NCBI RefSeq assembly: GCF_008370685.1
Contig: NZ_VTZU01000036.1
Coordinates: 1 to 64,000, forward strand
Source: Aquimarina sp. RZ0
GTDB taxonomy: Bacteria; Bacteroidota; Bacteroidia; Flavobacteriales; Flavobacteriaceae
Length of the DNA: 64,000 nt
Reading direction: 5' to 3'
A model generated the notes under the pieces. It ran no database searches. It saw nothing but the letters and a program-made list of their open reading frames with translations, and was not told the DNA's origin. Of this stretch, positions 16,419 to 25,277 are shown piece by piece (position 1 is the first letter of the stretch; the number at the start of each line of letters is the position of its first letter). The position numbers and the translations under genes were made by a program.

Positions 16419-17732
16419 ATGGATGATTTTGAGAATTTTACCTGGGGTGTTACCATAGCAGCAGCTCAAACTGAAGGAGCGTATCTGGCAGATGGAAAAG
16501 GAATGTCTATTTGGGATACATTTACACAGAAATCCAGAAGGATCAAAGATCGATCTAATAATCAAATAGCTACAGATTTTTATCATAGATATAAAGAAGA
16601 TATTGACTTGGCAGTTGATATTGGATTAAAAATTTTTCGTTTCTCCATTTCCTGGTCTAGGATTCTCCCTGATGGTTCAGGAAAGATAAATCAAAGAGGA
16701 ATAGCATTTTATAATAATGTGATTGACTATTGCCTTAAAGCAGGGATTGAACCATGGATAACAACCTATCACTGGGATCTTCCTCAGCGATTACAGGACA
16801 AAGGAGGTTGGAAAAACCGAGAAATACTTCTTGATTATGAAAACTATGTCGCGATTCTTCGAGATCATTTTGCTGATAAAGTAAAAAACTGGATACTTAT
16901 AAATGAAGCAATTGTTTGTATCGGAGCTGGTTATTTTTTAGGAATTCATGCGCCTGGAAAAAGAGGAATTAGAAATTTTAGCGCTAGTATTCATCATATG
17001 CTGTTGGCACAAGCCATGGGGTTTAAGGTTCTGAAAGAAAAAGAAAACCTCAATGTGGGTACAGCTGTTAGTTGTACTAAAATAGAACCTTTTACTAACA
17101 ATTTTTCTGATAAAAAAGCAGCGGATAGAATTGATGCGCTGATGAATAGAGTTTGTATAGAACCCTACCTGGGTTTAGGATATCCTGAAAAAGAGCTGCC
17201 TTTATCAAAAAGAATCAAAAAGTTTGTACAAGAAGGAGATATGGAAGCGTTGAAAACTGATTTTGACTTTTGGGGGATACAAACATATGCCAGAGAGGTG
17301 GTAAAAGGAGCTTGGTATATACCTTATTTGGGAGCGATGTTAGTGAGTCCAAAAAAAAGAGAGGTTCCTGTTTCGATTATGGGTTGGGAAACCTACCCAC
17401 ACGGAACTCAGTATTTTGTAGAACGATTTGCCAGGTATGACCCCAAAAAGCCCTTGTGGCTGTCTGAGTGCGGAATAGCACTATCACAGGAGGAGGATGA
17501 TCAGGAAAGAATAGCTTACTACAAAGACGTTATCAAAGGAGTTAAAAAAGTATTGCATAAAGGAATCCATCTTAAAGGAATTCTTATTTGGACATTGGTT
17601 GATAATTTTGAGTGGGCAGAAGGATATGTTCCAAAATTTGGAATTATTAAAATGGAAGAGAATACGTTAAACAGAAAAATGAAAAAAACAGCAATATGGT
17701 TAAAAGAGTATTTGCTAAATATAAAACTCTGA
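16419..17732 (+). CDS. Glycoside hydrolase family 1 (beta-glucosidase-like)
   Basis: A 437-residue TIM-barrel retaining glycosidase. The N-terminal FTWGVTIAAAQTEGA, PRLQDKGGW and YHWDLP motifs identify GH1. The acid/base is Glu163 in LINEAIV and the nucleophile is Glu350 in WLSECGIAL, where the family usually has TENG, so this is a divergent member. There is no signal peptide, so it acts on sugars or glycosides in the cytoplasm; the substrate is not predictable. A GTG at 16413 is also in frame; I chose the ATG. The last 18 bp overlap the convergent regulator gene. Confidence 0.87.
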   Translation: MDDFENFTWGVTIAAAQTEGAYLADGKGMSIWDTFTQKSRRIKDRSNNQIATDFYHRYKEDIDLAVDIGLKIFRFSISWSRILPDGSGKINQRGIAFYNNVIDYCLKAGIEPWITTYHWDLPQRLQDKGGWKNREILLDYENYVAILRDHFADKVKNWILINEAIVCIGAGYFLGIHAPGKRGIRNFSASIHHMLLAQAMGFKVLKEKENLNVGTAVSCTKIEPFTNNFSDKKAADRIDALMNRVCIEPYLGLGYPEKELPLSKRIKKFVQEGDMEALKTDFDFWGIQTYAREVVKGAWYIPYLGAMLVSPKKREVPVSIMGWETYPHGTQYFVERFARYDPKKPLWLSECGIALSQEEDDQERIAYYKDVIKGVKKVLHKGIHLKGILIWTLVDNFEWAEGYVPKFGIIKMEENTLNRKMKKTAIWLKEYLLNIKL

Positions 17733-18176
17733 AGAATGTTTGATTTCTTTTAGTACAAAAGTACTGTTCAATATGCCTATGTTTTCAATTTTAGAAAGTT
17801 TGGTTTTTATAAAATCGTGATACTCTTCTAAGCTTTTGGTATGAATTTTTAAAATAAAATCTACTTGTCCTGCCATATGGTAACATTCCTGCACTTCTTC
17901 CAGGTTTTGAATTTGTTTTTCAAATTTTTCAATAAAAGCTTCATTGTGATACCGCATAGAGACCTGACATATAGTAGTTATAGATCTGTTGATTAGTTTT
18001 TTGTCTAAAATTGCTACATACTTTTTAATAAAACCTTGTTTCTCTAATCTTCTAACTCGTTCATACACAGGAGAAGGAGTTATATTGAGAATCTGTGCAA
18101 TCTCTTTAGCAGTTTTCTTAGAATCTTTTTGTAGAATTCTGAGGATAGTGATATCGGTTTGATCTAATTGTTCCAT
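17715..18176 (-). CDS. Lrp/AsnC family transcriptional regulator
   Basis: A 153-residue regulator with N-terminal helix-turn-helix (DITILRILQKDSKKTAKEIA, then PSPVYERVRRLEKQGFI) and a C-terminal RAM/AsnC ligand domain (ECYHMAGQVDFILKI). Members bind amino acids and form octamers or larger rings on DNA. It is divergent from tdh with a 186-bp shared regulatory region, so it probably controls threonine breakdown (tdh-kbl) and itself. The effector is inferred to be threonine, glycine or a related amino acid. Confidence 0.9.
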   Translation of the reverse strand: MEQLDQTDITILRILQKDSKKTAKEIAQILNITPSPVYERVRRLEKQGFIKKYVAILDKKLINRSITTICQVSMRYHNEAFIEKFEKQIQNLEEVQECYHMAGQVDFILKIHTKSLEEYHDFIKTKLSKIENIGILNSTFVLKEIKHSSEFYI

Positions 18177-18362
18177 GAATAAGTGTCAAAAAAATTACTT
18201 CAAAATAAACATTTTTATATTAAAAAAAGTAAATATATCTTAAATGAGTATATATTAAAGTGATTATTACTTAATTATTGTAAAAATTCGGATTTAAAAT
18301 TGGCAATTTATAGATTAGTAAGTAAATAATGCTTTTAAGTGTTAAAATTTTAAGATTGAATT

Positions 18363-19343
18363 ATGGAGACAAAAGTTTTAATAATTGGTGCAAACGGACA
18401 ATTAGGATCTGTGCTCACCAAAACTTTAAGGAATAAATTTGGAGGTAAAAATGTAATTGCATCTGATCTTATAATGCAAGAAAATTCTGAAGGAATATTT
18501 GAGGAGATCGATGCTACTGATATATGTAGAATTCAAGAAGTAGTTGTACAGTATAGCATTACCCAAATTTACCATTTAGCCGCAATTTTATCTGCTAAGG
18601 GAGAAGAAAACCCACTATCTACCTGGGAGATAAATATGAAGACTTTATTTAATGTATTGGAAGTGTCTAGAAAAAATAGTATAGATAAAGTATTTTTTCC
18701 TAGTTCTATAGCAGTTTATGGAGAAGATGCGCCTTTAGAGAATACCCCAAATGATGCATATCTTAATCCAGCGACTGTTTATGGTATAAGTAAGGCTGCT
18801 GGAGAAAACTGGGCATATTATTATTTCATAAAATATGGACTGGATGTTAGATCCATAAGATATCCGGGAGTTATAGGGTATCAATCCCTTCCGGGAGGAG
18901 GAACCACGGATTATGCGGTAGATATTTATCATAAAGCGGTATTAGAAGAAGAATTTAGTTGCTTCTTGAATGAAGATACCACGCTTCCCATGATTTTTAT
19001 GGAGGATGTTATCAGAGCTACCATAGAATTAATGGATACTCCCATAGAGAATATTACTGTAAGAACATCTTATAATGTGTCAGGAATCAGCTTTTCTCCA
19101 TCAGAAGTAGTTGCCGAAATTCGTAAATTGTATCCTGATTTTAGCGTAAATTATAAGCCGGATTTTAGGCAGGATATAGCAGCCAGATGGCCAAAATCGA
19201 TTGACGATTCTAGAGCAGCAAAAGATTGGGGATGGAAATCAGAATATACATTAGAAGATATCACCATAATTATGATACATAAGCTGAAGGAACAATATGA
19301 ATTAAATTCTAAACATCTAGAGACTTTATTGCATAGGAATTGA
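18363..19343 (+). CDS. tdh: L-threonine 3-dehydrogenase, SDR type
   Basis: A 326-residue NAD-dependent extended short-chain dehydrogenase. The Rossmann glycine motif is GANGQLG (9-15) and the catalytic Tyr140-Lys144 pair is in VYGISKAAGE; PGGGTTDYAVDIYH is characteristic of the SDR-type threonine dehydrogenases. It oxidises threonine to 2-amino-3-ketobutyrate, which kbl downstream cleaves. General UDP-sugar epimerase annotation is possible from the fold, but the kbl neighbour and the PGGGTTDYA motif favour threonine dehydrogenase. Its stop codon overlaps the end of repeat element A copy 2. Confidence 0.9.
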   Translation: METKVLIIGANGQLGSVLTKTLRNKFGGKNVIASDLIMQENSEGIFEEIDATDICRIQEVVVQYSITQIYHLAAILSAKGEENPLSTWEINMKTLFNVLEVSRKNSIDKVFFPSSIAVYGEDAPLENTPNDAYLNPATVYGISKAAGENWAYYYFIKYGLDVRSIRYPGVIGYQSLPGGGTTDYAVDIYHKAVLEEEFSCFLNEDTTLPMIFMEDVIRATIELMDTPIENITVRTSYNVSGISFSPSEVVAEIRKLYPDFSVNYKPDFRQDIAARWPKSIDDSRAAKDWGWKSEYTLEDITIIMIHKLKEQYELNSKHLETLLHRN

Positions 19344-19498
19344 ACTCATCCTGCATAGTGGTTTTCAACCGAAAAGTTTGGCTTTTGTACTATAATGAAA
19401 TAGTTTTTTTTAGCATAGCCATACGATTAAAAAAAACCAACGAAATTAGCGTGCAAAATGTAAATTTTGTAGGCCAAAGCAGTACTTAAGATGAGTTC
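19342..19498 (-). repeat. Dispersed element A, copy 2 (157 bp, inverted)
   Basis: In reverse complement this matches element A at 10488-10643 along its whole length: GAACTCATCTTAAGTACTGC, the TTTACATTTTGCACGCT stretch, the central GTATGGCTATGCTAAAAAAA and AAAAGCCAAACTTTTCGG. The ends are less perfect inverted repeats than in copy 1. It begins within the tdh stop codon and separates tdh from kbl. Confidence 0.85.
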
Positions 19499-19564
19499 AT
19501 TAAAAAAAGTCTAAATCGCATCGCTAACAAGACAAATAATAAAACTACTAATTAAAAAAATACT

Positions 19565-20752
19565 ATGTTTTCAAATATAAAAGCAGATATAGAAAAAGAA
19601 CTTAATGAGATTAAATCTGCGGGATTGTATAAGTCCGAAAGGATCATAACCACACCTCAGGGAGCAGAAATTGATACGACTAATACAAAGCAAGTACTAA
19701 ATTTTTGTGCAAATAACTATTTAGGACTTTCTTCACACCCAGAGGTAATAAAAGCAGGTAAAGATGCTATTGATTCACATGGATATGGATTGTCATCTGT
19801 ACGTTTTATCTGTGGGACTCAAGATATTCATAAAGAATTAGAAAGAAAAACAGCTGATTTTTTGGGTATGGAAGATTGTATTCTGTATGCTGCAGCGTTT
19901 GATGCCAATGGTGGTGTGTTTGAACCGATTCTTACTGCTGAGGATGCGATCATTTCGGATTCCTTAAATCATGCCTCTATTATTGATGGAATTCGTTTGT
20001 GCAAAGCAAAACGTTTTAGATACGAGCATAATAATATGGTCGATTTAGAAAAACAACTGGAATCGGCAAAAGATGCGCGAAGAAAACTAATAGTGACAGA
20101 TGGCTCTTTTTCTATGGATGGTACCATTGCACAATTAGATAAAATTTGTGATTTAGCAGATAAGTATGAAGCATTGGTTATGATAGATGAATGTCATTCT
20201 ACTGGTTTTCTGGGTAAAACAGGTAGAGGCACTCACGAATATAGAGATGTAATGGGGCGAATAGATATTATTACCGGAACCTATGGTAAAGCCCTGGGCG
20301 GAGCTTCTGGAGGGTTTACTGCAGCAAGAAAAGAAATTGTAGCGATGTTACGACAACGCTCCAGACCTTATCTATTTTCTAATACAGTGGCACCATCTAT
20401 CGTTGGAGCATCCATTAAGGTGTTGGATCTGTTAAGTTCATCTACAGTGTTGAGAGATACATTAGAGGAGAATACCAGATATTTCAGAAAAGAAATGACC
20501 GCTGCAGGATTTGATATTGTTTCTGGGGATCATCCCATTGTTCCGGTTATGTTGTATGAAGCAACTCTGGCACAGGAGTTTGCCTCAAAATTATTAGACG
20601 AAGGTATTTATGTAATAGGTTTTTTCTATCCTGTAGTACCTCAGGGAAAAGCGAGGATAAGAGTACAGCTTTCTGCAGGACATACACGTGATCACCTGAA
20701 AAAAGCAGTGGAAGCTTTTACTAAAGTAGGTAAGGAGTTAAAGGTGATTTAA
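19565..20752 (+). CDS. kbl: Glycine C-acetyltransferase (2-amino-3-ketobutyrate CoA ligase)
   Basis: A 395-residue PLP enzyme of the alpha-oxoamine synthase family that converts 2-amino-3-ketobutyrate and CoA to glycine and acetyl-CoA. Lys242 in TGTYGKALGGASGG carries PLP; NFCANNYLGLSSHPEV, DSLNHASIIDGIRL and DECHSTGFLG are classic. The length matches E. coli Kbl. It follows tdh, completing the two-step threonine pathway, with 221 bp and element A between them, so transcript continuity is uncertain. Confidence 0.96.
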   Translation: MFSNIKADIEKELNEIKSAGLYKSERIITTPQGAEIDTTNTKQVLNFCANNYLGLSSHPEVIKAGKDAIDSHGYGLSSVRFICGTQDIHKELERKTADFLGMEDCILYAAAFDANGGVFEPILTAEDAIISDSLNHASIIDGIRLCKAKRFRYEHNNMVDLEKQLESAKDARRKLIVTDGSFSMDGTIAQLDKICDLADKYEALVMIDECHSTGFLGKTGRGTHEYRDVMGRIDIITGTYGKALGGASGGFTAARKEIVAMLRQRSRPYLFSNTVAPSIVGASIKVLDLLSSSTVLRDTLEENTRYFRKEMTAAGFDIVSGDHPIVPVMLYEATLAQEFASKLLDEGIYVIGFFYPVVPQGKARIRVQLSAGHTRDHLKKAVEAFTKVGKELKVI

Positions 20753-21006
20753 AACGAAAAATCATTTTTGTTTTTTATGAATACAAGATCTCAAAAGCTA
20801 TTTAATAAGATAAACTTCCTTAGAAAAATCAATTATTTCTGTAAATAGCTGATAATGTAGGATTCACGAACGTTTGTTAGTGGTTTTAAAAGTAGAAGAT
20901 TCATATTATACAAGGATATTCGTTTAAAATATTTCAGTAATATGAATTAAAATTTTAATATTTGATGATAATGCTTCTGAATTGTTGAAAAAAAATAAAA
21001 ATTATT

Positions 21007-21035
21007 TTGAATAGTAATAGTTTTAGCTACTTTAG
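21007..21035 (+). promoter_or_regulatory. Probable promoter of the aromatic operon leader
   Basis: TTG at 21007-21009 and TACTTTAG at 21028-21035 (one mismatch to TAnnTTTG) with an 18-bp gap. Transcription would start some 15-20 bp before the leader-peptide ATG at 21058. Confidence 0.5.
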
Positions 21036-21057
21036 CACCGTAATTAATGAAACAATA

Positions 21058-21135
21058 ATGAGCAATTTATTTACTTGGAATCGATTTTATTTTTTCTTCT
21101 TTTATTTTAAAAGAAAGAATGGGATCGTTATGTAA
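21058..21135 (+). CDS. Phe/Tyr-rich attenuator leader peptide of the aromatic operon
   Basis: A 25-codon frame starting at ATG 21058 and ending at TAA 21133-21135. It contains seven Phe, two Tyr and one Trp, with an uninterrupted run FYFFFFYF at residues 10-17. It lies between a promoter-like sequence and an intrinsic terminator (21162-21192) that precedes the prephenate dehydratase start. This is the layout of ribosome-mediated attenuation as in E. coli pheA: charged tRNA-Phe lets the terminator form, while stalling at Phe codons prevents it. The GGGAT at 21121-21125 could pair with ATCCC of the terminator stem as an antiterminator. Regulation is inferred; the frame and hairpin are seen directly. 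Confidence 0.8.
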   Translation: MSNLFTWNRFYFFFFYFKRKNGIVM

Positions 21136-21161
21136 ATAAGTTAACAAATTTATAAAACTTG

Positions 21162-21192
21162 AATCCCGATGAAAAATCGGGATTTTTTTTTT
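21162..21192 (+). terminator. Attenuator terminator upstream of pheA
   Basis: A perfect 9-bp stem AATCCCGAT / ATCGGGATT with loop GAAAA is followed by eight T. It sits only 20 bp before the first pheA codon and downstream of the leader peptide, so its role is to abort operon transcription conditionally and not to end the kbl transcript. Confidence 0.88.
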
Positions 21193-21212
21193 GAAATCAA
21201 AATTTAAAACGT

Positions 21213-22043
21213 TTGAGAAAGAAAGTTGCCATACAAGGAATAAAAGGATCATATCACCATGGAGTTGCGCAAGCATACTTTGGTGATGAGATTGATATAG
21301 ATGAATGCATGTCTTTTCAGGATTTGGTACATAGCTTAGAAAAAGCAAAAAGTACAGATGCTGTAATGGCTATAGAAAACTCTATTGCGGGATCAATCAT
21401 TCCTAATTATGCTTATATAGATGAGCATAATTTAACAATTAGCGGAGAATATTTCTTGCCGATCCATCATTGTCTGATGGCATTGCATGGGCAAGAACTT
21501 TCTGATATAAAAGAAGTGTATTCTCATCCTATGGCATTATTGCAGTGTAAAGAATTCTTTAGAGGATTGCCACATATCAAATTGGTAGAAGATGCTGATA
21601 CGGCAGATGTAGCCAAGAGGATAGAAAAACAAGGGCTACAAGGAGTAGCAGCCGTAGCTGGGGAAACAGCGGCAAAGATTTATAATTTGAATATACTGGC
21701 AAAAGAAATTCAGACTATTAAATCTAATAGTACCCGTTTTTTTATTCTTAATACAAGAGAAGACTCTGGCGTAGACGAAAAAGATATAAATAAAGCATCC
21801 TTGAAATTTCTTACAGATCATAAACGAGGAAGTCTGGCGACAGTATTAAACGTAATGAGTGATTGCAGGTTAAATTTAACAAAGATTCAATCCCTGCCAA
21901 TTATAGAAATGCCATGGAAATATTCTTTCTTTGTAGACGTAACTTTTAATAGCTATAACGATTATCAAAAGGCAATTTCGATATTAAAAATAATGGCTCT
22001 TGAGCTTAAAGTTTTAGGAGAATATAAAAATCAAAACGGATGA
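21213..22043 (+). CDS. pheA: Prephenate dehydratase
   Basis: A 276-residue enzyme making phenylpyruvate from prephenate for phenylalanine synthesis. The catalytic region has VAIQGIKGSYHHGVA, MAIENSIAGSI and the NSTRFF motif. The C-terminal ACT domain (GSLATVLNVMSDCRLNLTKI) normally binds Phe; the usual ESRP motif reads QSLP here, so feedback may differ. The start is TTG: there is no ATG between the terminator and the conserved KKVAIQG start. There is no chorismate mutase part; that domain is fused to DAHP synthase three genes on. The ATGA overlap couples it to the aminotransferase. Confidence 0.94.
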   Translation: MRKKVAIQGIKGSYHHGVAQAYFGDEIDIDECMSFQDLVHSLEKAKSTDAVMAIENSIAGSIIPNYAYIDEHNLTISGEYFLPIHHCLMALHGQELSDIKEVYSHPMALLQCKEFFRGLPHIKLVEDADTADVAKRIEKQGLQGVAAVAGETAAKIYNLNILAKEIQTIKSNSTRFFILNTREDSGVDEKDINKASLKFLTDHKRGSLATVLNVMSDCRLNLTKIQSLPIIEMPWKYSFFVDVTFNSYNDYQKAISILKIMALELKVLGEYKNQNG

Positions 22044-23227
22044 GTGTTCAGACCGCAAAACGATTAGAAACTGTAGAAGAGTATTACTTTTCCAGGAAGT
22101 TACGAGAAGTAAGGGCATTAGCAGCTTCTGGAAAACCAATTCTAAATATGGCTATTGGAAGCCCTGATCTGGATCCGCCCAAAGAAGTAGTGAAGGCAAT
22201 TCAGGAAGGTGTAATGGTAACTGGAGCTCACAAATATCAGAGTTATCAGGGGATTCCTGAACTCAGACAGTCTATGGTTGATTTTTATGCCTCTAAGTAT
22301 AAGGTGTCATTGAATCCTGAAAATGAAATCCTTCCTTTGATGGGTTCTAAAGAAGGAATTATGCATATTTCATTAGCATATCTCAATGAAGGTGATGAAG
22401 TATTAATACCTAATCCGGGATATCCCACATATACCTCCGTGAGCAGATTGGTAGGTGCAAATCCTGTATACTATGATTTGACTCGTGATAGTAATTGGGA
22501 ACCAGATTTAGAAAATTTATCTAAAAATGATTTGAGCAAGGTGAAACTCATGTGGATAAATTATCCACATATGCCTACTGGCGCACCAGGAGATACCAAT
22601 CTTTTTAAAAAATTGATCGCTTTTGCAAAGACTCATGATATTATATTGATTAATGATAACCCATATAGTTTTATACTAAACGATACACCTACAAGTATTT
22701 TATCAGTAGAGGGTGCAAAAGAAGTAGCTTTAGAGTTGAATTCTCTAAGTAAAACGTTTAATATGGCAGGATGGAGAGTAGGAATGGTGAGTGGGAGTAA
22801 GGACAAGATAGAAGCTATTCTGAAGGTAAAAAGTAATATGGATAGCGGCATGTTTCAGGGGATACAAAAAGGAGCAATAGCAGCACTTACCATAGCTGAT
22901 AATTGGTATGCAGATATGAATGCTATTTACAAGAGCAGAAGAGGATTAATTTGGGAATTAGCTTCTCTTTTAGGATGTACTTTTGATAAAAATGCAATAG
23001 GAATGTTTGTCTGGGCAAAACTACCTGAAGGAATAGATGCAATGGAATTTATTGATGATATTCTCTATCAAGATAGTGTTTTTATTACTCCAGGGAATAT
23101 ATTCGGTAGCAATGGAGAAGGGTATATTCGTTTTTCACTTTGTGTTACACAAGAAAATATAAAAGAAGCACTGAGAAGGTTAAAAAATAGAGGTGTACAA
23201 TTCGCAAATAATAATAAAGTAAATTAA
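22040..23227 (+). CDS. PLP aminotransferase of aromatic amino acid synthesis
   Basis: A 395-residue class I/II fold-type I aminotransferase. Lys238 in SLSKTFNMAGWR is the PLP site; MAIGSPDLDPP, NPGYPTY and INYPHMPTGA are typical. Its place between prephenate dehydratase and prephenate dehydrogenase implies that it transaminates phenylpyruvate and 4-hydroxyphenylpyruvate, or possibly prephenate. LL-diaminopimelate or aspartate aminotransferase activity would give a similar sequence, so the substrate is inferred from context. Confidence 0.88.
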   Translation: MSVQTAKRLETVEEYYFSRKLREVRALAASGKPILNMAIGSPDLDPPKEVVKAIQEGVMVTGAHKYQSYQGIPELRQSMVDFYASKYKVSLNPENEILPLMGSKEGIMHISLAYLNEGDEVLIPNPGYPTYTSVSRLVGANPVYYDLTRDSNWEPDLENLSKNDLSKVKLMWINYPHMPTGAPGDTNLFKKLIAFAKTHDIILINDNPYSFILNDTPTSILSVEGAKEVALELNSLSKTFNMAGWRVGMVSGSKDKIEAILKVKSNMDSGMFQGIQKGAIAALTIADNWYADMNAIYKSRRGLIWELASLLGCTFDKNAIGMFVWAKLPEGIDAMEFIDDILYQDSVFITPGNIFGSNGEGYIRFSLCVTQENIKEALRRLKNRGVQFANNNKVN

Positions 23228-23250
23228 AAACCATAACGGGTCAAAATAGC

Positions 23251-24099
23251 ATGAAAGTATTTGTAATTGGGGTAGGGTTGATAGGAGGATCATTTGCAAT
23301 AGATATCAAAGCCGCATTTAATGAAGCAGAAATTTATGGGATCGATAACAGTGAAGATAACCTGGAGAAGGCATTGTCATTAGGAATAATTGATGAAAAA
23401 TCAACAATTGATGATGTAGACAAGGCAGATGTTATCATCACAGCAATACCCGTGGATGCTACCGTAAAGATTTTGCCGGAGATATTAGAAAAAATAAACG
23501 ATGAATGCCTGGTATTTGATGTGGGATCTACCAAAGAAAAATTATGTAGTTCTTTGAGTAATCATCCCAACAGGAGAAATTATCTGGCTGCACATCCAAT
23601 TGCCGGAACCGAGTTTTCTGGTCCTCAGGCAGCAATAGCTAATTTGTATAGAGGAAAGACAAATATTATTTGTGAAGTAGAGAAAACAGCCTTTAAATTG
23701 CAAGAAAGAGCCATGGAAATCTTTACCAGATTAGGAATGCGAATTCGATATATGGATCCTGCTTCTCATGATAAGCATATTGCTTATGTATCTCATTTAT
23801 CACATATCAGTTCTTTTATGTTAGGGAAAACAGTGATAGAAAAAGAAAAAAATGAACGAGACATTTTTGATATGGCGGGTAGTGGATTTGCCTCAACCGT
23901 TCGGCTGGCAAAAAGCTCCCCGGCAATGTGGACACCAATTTTTAAACATAATAAAGAAAATGTGATCGAAACTTTAGAAGAATATATAGCCAACTTAATA
24001 CAATTCAAGGAATTGATAGAAGAGGGTGATTTTTCTAAAATTTATAAAGAAATGGAAGATACAAATCACATAAAAACAATTTTAAAAGGAATTTCATAA
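23251..24099 (+). CDS. tyrA: Prephenate dehydrogenase
   Basis: A 282-residue NAD(P)-dependent enzyme giving 4-hydroxyphenylpyruvate for tyrosine. The Rossmann motif VIGVGLIGGSFA opens the protein. AAHPIAGTEFSGP contains the conserved catalytic His region, and the all-helical C-terminal dimerisation part includes HIAYVSHLSHISSFML and DMAGSGFASTVRLA. There is no chorismate mutase or ACT extension. It lies 23 bp after the aminotransferase in the same operon. Confidence 0.95.
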   Translation: MKVFVIGVGLIGGSFAIDIKAAFNEAEIYGIDNSEDNLEKALSLGIIDEKSTIDDVDKADVIITAIPVDATVKILPEILEKINDECLVFDVGSTKEKLCSSLSNHPNRRNYLAAHPIAGTEFSGPQAAIANLYRGKTNIICEVEKTAFKLQERAMEIFTRLGMRIRYMDPASHDKHIAYVSHLSHISSFMLGKTVIEKEKNERDIFDMAGSGFASTVRLAKSSPAMWTPIFKHNKENVIETLEEYIANLIQFKELIEEGDFSKIYKEMEDTNHIKTILKGIS

Positions 24100-24142
24100 A
24101 CTAATAATTGAAACCAATAACCATAAAAAATAAAACGTAGAA

Positions 24143-25225
24143 ATGGAAAATAAAAAAGAACTAAGAAACTGGTTAGACGAATATAATCTGGATCATCCAT
24201 TAGTGATAGGAGGTCCTTGCAGTGCAGAAACAGAAGAACAAGTAGTAAAGATTGCTCATCAACTGAAAGACTCTGATGCCACCGTAATGCGTGCCGGAAT
24301 CTGGAAACCCAGAACCAGGCCTGGTAATTTTGAAGGTGTGGGCGCCTTGGGTCTAAAATGGTTACAGCGTGCTAAAGAAGAGACAGGAATGAAGATCGCT
24401 ACCGAAGTGGCAAACCCTCATCACGTAGAATTAGCACTAGAACACGGCGTAGATGTATTATGGATCGGAGCAAGAAGTACAGTATCACCGTTTATTGTTC
24501 AGGATATTGCTGAGGCTTGTAGAGGAATTGATAATCCTGTTTTGATTAAAAACCCGATCAATCCTGATTTATCCCTTTGGCTGGGAGCAGTAGAACGCTT
24601 CTATACTTGTGATGTTAAAAATCTGGGAGTTATCCATAGAGGATTTTCTACCTATGAAAAAACAAAATACCGTAACATTCCAGAATGGCAGATCCCAATT
24701 GATCTACAAAATCGTTTTCCTGATCTACCATTGATTTTAGACCCTTCACATATTGCAGGTAGAAGAGATTTGATTTTTGACCTTTCTCAGACTGCATTGG
24801 ATCTTAATTTTGATGGACTTATTGTAGAGACCCATTATGATCCAGATAATGCCTGGAGTGATGCGAAACAACAAATTACACCCGATACACTAATTCAGAT
24901 TATGAATGATCTGAAAATTCGTAAAGAATTAGGAGTAGATGAGGCATATCAGAAAACACTAAATGAGTTGCGTGCAAAAATTGATGTTGCAGATAATCAA
25001 TTGCTTGATATTTTATCTAGAAGAATGAAAATTTCTGATGAAATAGGAAAAGCTAAAGCAAAACAAAATGTAGCAATACTTCAATCTAAACGCTGGAATG
25101 AAATTTTAGGAAAAATGATTCTGGAAGGAGAAGAGAAAGGGTTGAGTGAAGAATTTATTTTAAGAATCTATAAAGCAATCCACCAAGAGTCAATCAACCA
25201 TCAGGAAAAAGTTGCCAAAGCTTAA
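24143..25225 (+). CDS. DAHP synthase - chorismate mutase fusion
   Basis: A 360-residue bifunctional protein. Residues about 1-265 are a type I-beta DAHP synthase (GGPCSAETEEQ, WKPRTRPGNFEGVG, VLIKNPINPDLSLW, ILDPSHIAG), catalysing the first shikimate step. Residues about 270-360 are an AroQ-type chorismate mutase helix bundle (LRAKIDVADNQLLDILSRRM, with Arg and Lys catalytic positions RMKISDEIGKAK). The combination places entry and branch point under one polypeptide and one attenuator, and the mutase can act as a feedback sensor as in related fusions. Last gene of the aromatic operon. Confidence 0.94.
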   Translation: MENKKELRNWLDEYNLDHPLVIGGPCSAETEEQVVKIAHQLKDSDATVMRAGIWKPRTRPGNFEGVGALGLKWLQRAKEETGMKIATEVANPHHVELALEHGVDVLWIGARSTVSPFIVQDIAEACRGIDNPVLIKNPINPDLSLWLGAVERFYTCDVKNLGVIHRGFSTYEKTKYRNIPEWQIPIDLQNRFPDLPLILDPSHIAGRRDLIFDLSQTALDLNFDGLIVETHYDPDNAWSDAKQQITPDTLIQIMNDLKIRKELGVDEAYQKTLNELRAKIDVADNQLLDILSRRMKISDEIGKAKAKQNVAILQSKRWNEILGKMILEGEEKGLSEEFILRIYKAIHQESINHQEKVAKA

Positions 25226-25277
25226 AAATGAGTAATACTTATTTAGGGATAAGCGATTTATTTGCATCTTTGTGTTT

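Noticed and set aside
20753..20778. AT-only hairpin with T-run after kbl considered as a terminator
   Set aside because: The stem is almost entirely A-T and imperfect, common by chance in this AT-rich DNA; I could not support it.
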